A DNA stretch of 48,445 nucleotides, from positions 1 to 48,445 of the forward strand of contig JBBSJP010000037.1 of assembly GCA_038257155.1 (NCBI GenBank), given 5' to 3'. The number at the start of each line of letters is the position of its first letter. The first letter of the stretch is position 1. Origin of the DNA: JANJTY01 sp038257155 (GTDB lineage Bacteria > Pseudomonadota > Gammaproteobacteria > Xanthomonadales > Xanthomonadaceae). Both the position numbers and the translations under genes were made by a program. Below the pieces are notes generated by a model. It saw nothing but the letters and a program-made list of their open reading frames with translations, did not search any database and was not told where the DNA came from. Positions 43,333-48,445 of the stretch are shown here, in pieces.

Positions 43333-43564
43333 CGGATTCCTCATCGCAGAAAGTTGGGGATGGCGGGGCTTGGACCGCGACGTGGACGAAGGCGTTCCCG
43401 ACACGCTTTCCGACCCTGCGCAAACCTCGTCAATGAGGCTGCGCGATGCACCCGTCGACCTGACCCCGGCAGGTTCTCGGGCCAGCGAAGCGCGAGCCGC
43501 GTCACGCCGCCACTCCAGGCGTTTTTCGCAGTGAAACATGAACTAAATCCGCTAAGGCTTTGAT

Positions 43565-43766
43565 CCCCGTAAGGTTGACATGCCAGCGGCCGGGGCGTAG
43601 CTTGTGCCTCCGCCAGAGCCACTACATGTTGTGGTTCCGGCGGGGAGGAAGACCCAAGCACTTGGGGTTGGCGGTTTTGGCCGTCATGCAGCATGAGGGC
43701 CGCTTTGATGCGCGAAAACCGCAGGATTCTCGGAGCACGGCTGGTGCAACAGGGGTGCCCTGGCCG
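43565..43766 (+). ncRNA. Structured 5' leader RNA upstream of nrdJa (candidate riboregulator)
   Basis: At least five stems stand in a row. A: CCCCG 43565-43569 with CGGGG 43591-43595. B: CCTCCGCC 43607-43614 with GGCGGGGAGG 43639-43648, enclosing GCCAC/GTGGT. C: CCCAAG/CTTGGG 43653-43666. D: GCGGTTTT 43671-43678 with AAAACCGC 43715-43722, enclosing GGCCG-TCATGC-A-GCATGA-GGGCC. E: CGGC 43738-43741 with GCCG 43763-43766, enclosing CAGGG/CCCTG. The structure ends about 90 nt before the start of an adenosylcobalamin-dependent reductase gene. I cannot find the cobalamin-riboswitch core or B12 box. An Rfam family called nrdJ RNA exists to my recollection and may be this one. The rest of the 524-bp degQ-nrdJa gap holds no gene. 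Confidence 0.65.
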
Positions 43767-43856
43767 GCGACCCGTGGTTACGCGGCATGAGCGACGTTTT
43801 CACACAATAATCGACCGTGGCCAGCAGCCGCGGCGGAAAGGGAGGCTGGAGCCACG

Positions 43857-46007
43857 ATGAGTACGGTACGCCTGGAGGCGGTGAAGAAGGCGAGCACGAT
43901 GGATATTCCCCTGCAGCCGGCATCCTGGGATATCTGGGACAAGAAATATCGCCTAAAGACCAAGCAGGGCGACGCCGTCGATCCGACCATTGACGACACC
44001 TACAAGCGTGTCGCCAAGGCCCTGGCCGAGGCCGAGCCGACGACGGAGAAGCAGAAGCACTGGTACGAACGCTTCCTGTGGGCGCTGCGCCGCGGTGCGA
44101 TTCCCGCTGGCCGCATCACCTCCAACGCCGGTGCGCTGGCGCACAAGCCGGCCACCTCGACCATCAACTGCACCGTGTCGGGCACCATCCTCGACTCGAT
44201 GGACGGCATCCTCGACAAGGTGCACGAGGCTGGCCTCACCCTGAAGGCTGGCTGCGGCATCGGTTACGAGTTCTCCACCCTGCGTCCCAAGGGTGCCTTC
44301 GTCGCCGGCGCCGGCGCCTACACCTCAGGTCCGATGTCCTTCATGGATATCTACGACAAGATGTGTTTCACCGTGTCCTCGGCCGGTGGCCGACGCGGCG
44401 CGCAGATGGGCACCTTCGATGTCGCGCACCCGGACGTGAAGGACTTCATCAAGGCCAAGCGCGAAGACGGTCGCCTGCGCCAGTTCAACCTGTCGCTGCT
44501 GATCACCGACGAGTTCATGGCCGCGGTGCGTGCCGACAGCGACTGGCCGCTGCTGTTCCCGGTGCATGTCAAGGAAGCCGACGAAGTCAATCTTGACGAC
44601 CCCAAGACCGTCATCTGGCGCGAGTGGCCGACCAGCCACAACTACGTCAGCCGCGACGACGGCCTGGTGGCCTGCAAGGTATACGGCCAGGTCAAGGCGC
44701 GTCACCTGTGGGACATGATCATGGTCTCCACCTATGACTACGCCGAGCCGGGATTCATCCTGATCGACCGGGTCAACGAAATGAACAACAACTGGTGGTG
44801 CGAGCAGATTCGCGCGACCAATCCTTGTGGCGAACAGCCGCTGCCGCCTTACGGCGCCTGCCTGCTGGGCTCGGTCAACCTCACCACCTTCGTGCGCGAT
44901 CCCTTCACCGACAAGGCGCGCTTCGACTGGGAGGAATACAAGGAAGTGGTGCGCGTCTTCACCCGCATGCTCGACAACGTGGTGGAGATCAACGGCCTGC
45001 CGCTGCAGAAGCAACGCGACGAGATCATGCACAAGCGTCGCCACGGCATGGGCTTCCTTGGCCTGGGTTCGACCGTCACCATGCTACGCATGAAATACGG
45101 CTCGCCGGAAAGCTGCGAGTTCACCGAACAGGTGGCGCGCGACATGGCCGTGGCAGGCTGGGAAGTGGCACTCAACCTGGCGCACGAGAAAGGCCCGGCG
45201 CCGATCATGGACGAAGATTTCCAAGTCAGCGCCGAGATGCTGCGCAAGCGCCCGGAAATGGCCTCCGACGGCTGGAAGCTCGGCGATACGATCAAGGGCC
45301 GCGTCTTGCACGCGCGCTACTCGCGCTACATGCAGCGCATGGCCACCGCCGCGCCCGAACTGGTGATGGAGCTGGCCGAAGTCGGCGCACGCTTCACCCA
45401 CCACAGCTCGATCGCGCCGACCGGCACCATTTCCCTGTCGCTGGCCAACAACGCCAGCAACGGCATCGAGCCCAGCTTCGCGCACCACTACAGCCGAAAC
45501 GTGATCCGCGAGGGCAAGAAGTCCAAGGAAAAGGTCGAAGTCTTCAGTTACGAACTGCTCGCCTACCGCGAGCTGGTCAACCCGAAGGCCATGCCCTATG
45601 CCACCGAGGCCGACGCACGCCTGCCCGATTATTTCATCGCTGCCGATGACGTTTCCCCCCGGCAGCATGTCGACATCCAGGCCGCCGCGCAGATCTGGGT
45701 CGACTCTTCCATCTCCAAGACTGCCAACGTTCCGACCGATTATCCCTACGAGGACTTCAAGGACATCTACCGCTACGCGCACGAGCGCGGCCTGAAGGGT
45801 TGCACTACCTTCCGCTTCAATCCGGCCGCCTTCCAGGGCGTACTGGTGAAGGAATCGGACTTGGCCAACACCACCTACCGCTTCGAGCTGGAGGATGGCC
45901 AGGTGCTGGAGGTGAAGGGCAACGAGGAAATCGAGTACGACGGCGAAACCCACACCGCGGCCAACCTGTTCGATGCACTGAAAGAGGGTTACTACGGCAA
46001 GTTCTAG
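43857..46007 (+). CDS. nrdJa: Adenosylcobalamin-dependent (class II) ribonucleotide reductase, large part NrdJa
   Basis: A 716-aa catalytic subunit that makes deoxyribonucleotides. The thiyl-radical site is N322-P-C324-G-E326, one redox cysteine is C105 in STINCTVSG, and SIAPTGTISL is the phosphate-binding loop. No ATP-cone is visible. The C-terminal thioredoxin-interacting cysteines are missing here; they are carried by the separate nrdJb gene at 47127, as in the split NrdJab enzyme of Pseudomonas aeruginosa. A GGAG site lies before the ATG. The long structured leader upstream and the need for B12 suggest cofactor-linked control. Confidence 0.93.
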   Translation: MSTVRLEAVKKASTMDIPLQPASWDIWDKKYRLKTKQGDAVDPTIDDTYKRVAKALAEAEPTTEKQKHWYERFLWALRRGAIPAGRITSNAGALAHKPATSTINCTVSGTILDSMDGILDKVHEAGLTLKAGCGIGYEFSTLRPKGAFVAGAGAYTSGPMSFMDIYDKMCFTVSSAGGRRGAQMGTFDVAHPDVKDFIKAKREDGRLRQFNLSLLITDEFMAAVRADSDWPLLFPVHVKEADEVNLDDPKTVIWREWPTSHNYVSRDDGLVACKVYGQVKARHLWDMIMVSTYDYAEPGFILIDRVNEMNNNWWCEQIRATNPCGEQPLPPYGACLLGSVNLTTFVRDPFTDKARFDWEEYKEVVRVFTRMLDNVVEINGLPLQKQRDEIMHKRRHGMGFLGLGSTVTMLRMKYGSPESCEFTEQVARDMAVAGWEVALNLAHEKGPAPIMDEDFQVSAEMLRKRPEMASDGWKLGDTIKGRVLHARYSRYMQRMATAAPELVMELAEVGARFTHHSSIAPTGTISLSLANNASNGIEPSFAHHYSRNVIREGKKSKEKVEVFSYELLAYRELVNPKAMPYATEADARLPDYFIAADDVSPRQHVDIQAAAQIWVDSSISKTANVPTDYPYEDFKDIYRYAHERGLKGCTTFRFNPAAFQGVLVKESDLANTTYRFELEDGQVLEVKGNEEIEYDGETHTAANLFDALKEGYYGKF

Positions 46008-46185
46008 CAGCGTGCAGCGCGCGCTCATTACACCGAGCGACGCGTGCCACTTGCACGCGCGACGTGATTGGCAGAATGTGCACATGGCGCATCCAGTGAC
46101 ACCGGTACGGCGCAGGCAACAGGTCAAGGCATGGCAAGACCATTGAAAGATCACGCTCACGCATCGCCCGATCAAGGAGGGGCTT

Positions 46186-46935
46186 ATGAGCAACGAAAAC
46201 GAACAGCAACCCGGTATGGCCGACAGGGCCATGGAAATCGCCAAGGACACCGCCAGCGCGGTGGCGCACAAGGCGGAGGAAGCCTACGCCACTGCCAGGG
46301 CCAGCGCCACGCAGGCGGCGCACGCCGTTGAAGCCAAGGCCGAGGAAGTGAAGAAGGCCGTGGCCAAGCGCGTCGACACCATCAAGAAGGCCGCCATCAA
46401 GCGCGCCAACGCGGTGAAGAAGCAGGCTGCCAGCACGGTGAAGCAGGCGCGCAGCTCGGCCAAGAAAGCCGAGGCGAGTGCCGAACGCAGCGTCAAGAAG
46501 GTGGTCAAGGCGGCTAAGAAGCAGGTCGCGGCCGCCAAGAAGACCGTCAACAAGAAGGTCGCCGCGGCCAAGAAGGCAGTTGCCAAGGCCACCGGCAGCA
46601 CCAAGGCGAAGGCCAGCACCGCCAAGAAGACCGTCAGCAAGAAGGCTGCTGCCACCAAGAAGACGGTCGCCAAGAAGGCCACGGCAGCCAAGAAGACGGT
46701 GGCAAAGAAGGTTACGGCGGCCAAGAAGACGGTTGCCAAGAAGGTCACTTCTGCGAAGCAGGCCATGACCAAGAAAACAGCGCCGCTCAAGAAGGCGGTA
46801 GCAAAGAAGCCGGCAGCCAAGAAGCCCGCAGCAAAGAAAGCAGCGGCAAAGCCCGCGGCTCGCAAGGCCGCGGCCAAACCGGTTGCGAAGAAGGCGGCGA
46901 AGAAGACCGCAAACAAGTCGAGCAAGAAAAAGTAG
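46186..46935 (+). CDS. Histone H1-like Lys/Ala-rich DNA-binding protein
   Basis: A 249-aa protein. Residues 1-70 are mixed-charge helical sequence (AMEIAKDTASAVAHKAEEAYA). The rest is dominated by AKK and PAAKK units, including a near-perfect 11-residue period (TAAKKTVAKKV, about 145-190) and an AlgP-like tail of KKPAAKKPAAKK type. Such proteins bind DNA without strong sequence preference. AGGAGG lies 6 nt before the ATG. It lies between nrdJa (178 bp upstream) and nrdJb (191 bp downstream), all on the same strand. The long open frame antisense to it is a codon-bias artefact. Confidence 0.9.
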   Translation: MSNENEQQPGMADRAMEIAKDTASAVAHKAEEAYATARASATQAAHAVEAKAEEVKKAVAKRVDTIKKAAIKRANAVKKQAASTVKQARSSAKKAEASAERSVKKVVKAAKKQVAAAKKTVNKKVAAAKKAVAKATGSTKAKASTAKKTVSKKAAATKKTVAKKATAAKKTVAKKVTAAKKTVAKKVTSAKQAMTKKTAPLKKAVAKKPAAKKPAAKKAAAKPAARKAAAKPVAKKAAKKTANKSSKKK

Positions 46936-46942
46936 AACCCGT

Positions 46943-46971
46943 GCCCGGGGCGCGCTTGGCGCGCCTTGGGC
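46943..46971 (+). terminator. Hairpin between H1-like gene and nrdJb
   Basis: GCCC-GG-GGCGCGC-TTG-GCGCGCC-TT-GGGC: a very stable stem starting 7 bp after the H1-like stop. No U-run follows. It may be a partial terminator or an mRNA 3' stabiliser. Confidence 0.5.
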
Positions 46972-47126
46972 AAAGCGGGAGTTATCGAGGAGCAAAGACG
47001 CGCTAGTGGCACCCTCGCCCGGACGGAGTTGGCACAAGACCAACCCGACCGGGCTTCATTCTTCCCACGCATTCACGCAGGGCCCAGGGTCGGTGCCCGG
47101 CGACCACAGCAGACAAGGCAAAGACG

Positions 47127-47927
47127 ATGGCGGTCAAGATCAGCAAGAAAATCACCGGCTACAGCGTGCTCAAGCCGGAAGACCAGGCACGCGAAGCGGC
47201 AGCCATCACGGCGCCCTCCGACAACGACTCGCTGGAGCTGCCCTCGGCCGACATCATCCAGATGCACGAGAAGGTCGAGCGCCCCGAGGTGCTGGTCGGC
47301 TCCACCTACAAGATCAAGAGCCCGCTGTTCGAGCACGCCCTGTACGTGACGATCAACGACATCGTGCTCAATTCGGACACCGAGCACGAATCGCGCCGCC
47401 CCTTCGAGATCTTCATCAACTCGAAGAACATGGACCACTTCCAGTGGGTGGTCGCCATCACCCGCATCATGAGCGCGGTGTTCCGCAAGGGTGGCGACGT
47501 CACCTTCCTGGTGGAGGAACTGAAAGCCGTGTTCGACCCGCGCGGCGGCTACTTCAAGGCCGGCGGCGTGTACATGCCCAGCATCGTCGCCGAGATCGGC
47601 GCGGTGATCGAAGACCACCTGAAGATGATCGGCATGATCGTCGACGACGAACTCAGCCCTGCACAGATCCGCCTGATCCAGGAAAAGCGTGCAGCCTACG
47701 AGGCCAGCCTAAAAAAAAACCCTGACGTAGTTGCAGCAGCTTCCAAGCGCAGCGAAACGGGCGACCGGCCGGGTGCCGGCAAGACCGCCCAGCCGGTGGA
47801 TGACGGTGAACCTACCAACGGCTTTCCGCCCGGCGCGACGATGTGCGGCAAGTGCAGTACCAAGGCCATGATCATCATGGATGGGTGTGCGACGTGTTTG
47901 TCTTGCGGGTACTCCAAGTGCGGGTGA
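47127..47927 (+). CDS. nrdJb: NrdJb: C-terminal subunit of split class II ribonucleotide reductase
   Basis: A 266-aa protein that carries what is the C-terminus in single-chain class II enzymes. A TSCPD-like domain (about 50-190) contains LYVTINDI, RRPFEIFINSKN and MPSIVAEIGAVI. A linker leads to a cysteine-rich tail, MCGKCSTKAM and DGCATCLSCGYSKCG, with three CxxC-like pairs. These supply the redox-relay and metal-binding cysteines for the NrdJa active site. It is separated from nrdJa by the H1-like gene. A run of nine A's at 47711-47719 in the linker is a possible slippage spot but the frame is intact. Confidence 0.9.
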   Translation: MAVKISKKITGYSVLKPEDQAREAAAITAPSDNDSLELPSADIIQMHEKVERPEVLVGSTYKIKSPLFEHALYVTINDIVLNSDTEHESRRPFEIFINSKNMDHFQWVVAITRIMSAVFRKGGDVTFLVEELKAVFDPRGGYFKAGGVYMPSIVAEIGAVIEDHLKMIGMIVDDELSPAQIRLIQEKRAAYEASLKKNPDVVAAASKRSETGDRPGAGKTAQPVDDGEPTNGFPPGATMCGKCSTKAMIIMDGCATCLSCGYSKCG

Positions 47928-48214
47928 ATTTGACCTAACAACGCATCGCGAAACACATGAGGACACGACCATGATCAATCGCCTGCTCTGCGCAGTGGTC
48001 ATGTTTCTTGTTCCCCATGCGGTGGGTGCTGCAAGTCTTTGGTCTACGTCGTCAGATCCACAAGCTCGGGAGCGGGAGCTAAGTGAGAAGCGATGCGCGA
48101 CCAACTTCAAGCGGATGTTGACCTTTACCAAATATTGGTTTCCGCGCGAGGAACTATTCAGTAATTATTTGATGTACGACCCCAAAAAGATCGGATTTCG
48201 AGGCTACGATCTCT

Positions 48215-48300
48215 TGGGTGAGGGAAATCAAGATCAAGAGCTTTCGCGCCCTGCGGGCAGCGAGTCACTTTCTCTTGCTTGTCCAAGAGAAAGTAACCAG
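48215..48300 (-). repeat. Dispersed stem-loop repeat, right copy
   Basis: The inverted counterpart of the repeat at 64-150: GTTACTTTCTCTTG, loop, CAAGAGAAAGTGACTCG, then a small CCC-gca-GGG hairpin. It joins the truncated secreted-protein gene to the IS110-family end. Confidence 0.75.
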
Positions 48301-48327
48301 CAACTGTCTTGGAGGAGGTCTCAATCT

Positions 48328-48444
48328 TCATCCACAGGCGGTCTGTGCGGTGCCGCCGCGTTCGTCGCGGATACGCGCGTTGAGGACAACGATCAGCTTT
48401 CGCATGCAAGCCACCAGGGCGACCTTGGCCGGCTTGCCCCGAGC
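48328..48444 (-). mobile_element. IS110-family transposase, C-terminal end (cut by window edge)
   Basis: On the minus strand the last 38 codons read ARGKPAKVALVACMRKL, IVVLNARIRDERGG and so on to a TGA at 48330-48328. The GKPxKxALVAxMRKLxxxLNAxxR pattern is the usual C-terminus of IS110/IS116-type DEDD transposases. The rest of the element lies beyond 48445, so intactness cannot be judged. Confidence 0.75.
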
Positions 48445-48445
48445 C

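Larger units (their letters stand above)
47971..48445 (+). pseudogene. Secreted-protein gene running into repeat and IS110 DNA (partial)
   Basis: ATG 47971 has GAGGA 7 nt upstream and opens a frame with a signal peptide (MINRLLCAVVMFLVPHAVGA), then ARERELSEKRCATNFKRM and KYWFPREELFSNYLMYD. From about 48220 the frame enters the dispersed stem-loop repeat and then runs antisense to a transposase, without a stop before the window ends. The real gene was probably truncated by these insertions after about 85 codons. The stretch 48090-48220 is clearly less GC-rich than its neighbours, which may mark transfer. No family is recognised. Confidence 0.6.

Noticed and set aside
43565..43766. Canonical cobalamin riboswitch
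   Set aside because: GCCACTA and GGGGAGG vaguely recall the core, but the upstream GGTGCGAATCC-like part and the closing B12 box are not found. Kept as an unclassified structured leader.
45084..47043. Long minus-strand frames over nrdJa and the H1-like gene
   Set aside because: Low-complexity Leu/Arg/Gly-rich translations that mirror Lys/Ala codons of the real genes.
47711..47719. Frameshift at the A9 run in nrdJb
   Set aside because: The frame continues correctly into the expected cysteine-rich tail, so no frameshift is needed.

Overview
The window is GC-rich bacterial chromosome, densely packed on both strands. It most likely comes from a gammaproteobacterium of the Lysobacterales (Xanthomonadales), possibly a Rhodanobacteraceae-like or Lysobacter-like lineage. 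This is inferred from gene content: a split NrdJa/NrdJb class II ribonucleotide reductase, OleB/OleC of long-chain olefin synthesis, the gpmI-envC-ctpA and ybeD-lipB-lipA runs, a glyoxylate-shunt pair with a divergent LysR regulator, and several families of GTAG-type REP sequences. No rRNA, tRNA, CRISPR array or prophage was seen.

Layout. 1-3033: dispersed repeats, then two FtsX/MacB-type ABC permeases separated by a 202-bp inverted-repeat element. 3034-7501 (minus): tail-specific protease Prc, then the lipoate genes ybeD-lipB-lipA. 7604-12362: a rhomboid protease facing the gpmI-envC-ctpA operon. 12490-13152: a secreted beta-solenoid-like protein. 13153-14035: a gene-free island of inverted repeats and REPs. 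14036-19538: oleB, oleC, a COG4648-NodB fusion, a convergent overlapping methyltransferase, and a 57-aa membrane protein. 19730-22777 (minus): M17 aminopeptidase, HAD phosphatase, TonB-like protein. 23131-30781 (minus): phospholipase D lipoprotein, YceI, SixA, a large secreted S1 protease, and a GYF_2-RDD membrane protein. 30882-34594: a Ycf46-like AAA ATPase and an S9 peptidase. 34683-41801: acyl-CoA dehydrogenase, LysR regulator, aceB, aceA, a lipoprotein. 41959-47927: DegQ-type protease divergent from nrdJa, a histone-H1-like gene and nrdJb. 47971-48445: a secreted-protein gene that runs into repeat DNA and the end of an IS110-family transposase.

How the genes fit together. Acyl-CoA dehydrogenase with the aceBA shunt fits growth on fatty acids or acetate. 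OleBC convert a beta-hydroxy acid through a beta-lactone to an olefin, but their partners OleA and OleD are not in the window. Envelope functions are prominent: Prc, CtpA, DegQ, EnvC, rhomboid, TonB, PLD and secreted proteases. The most distinctive feature is the roughly 200-nt, multi-hairpin leader in front of nrdJa, which lacks a recognisable cobalamin-riboswitch core. Next in interest are the H1-like gene between the two halves of the reductase, the 154-bp convergent coding overlap at 18458-18611, and the large set of palindromic repeats that sit directly on or just after stop codons.
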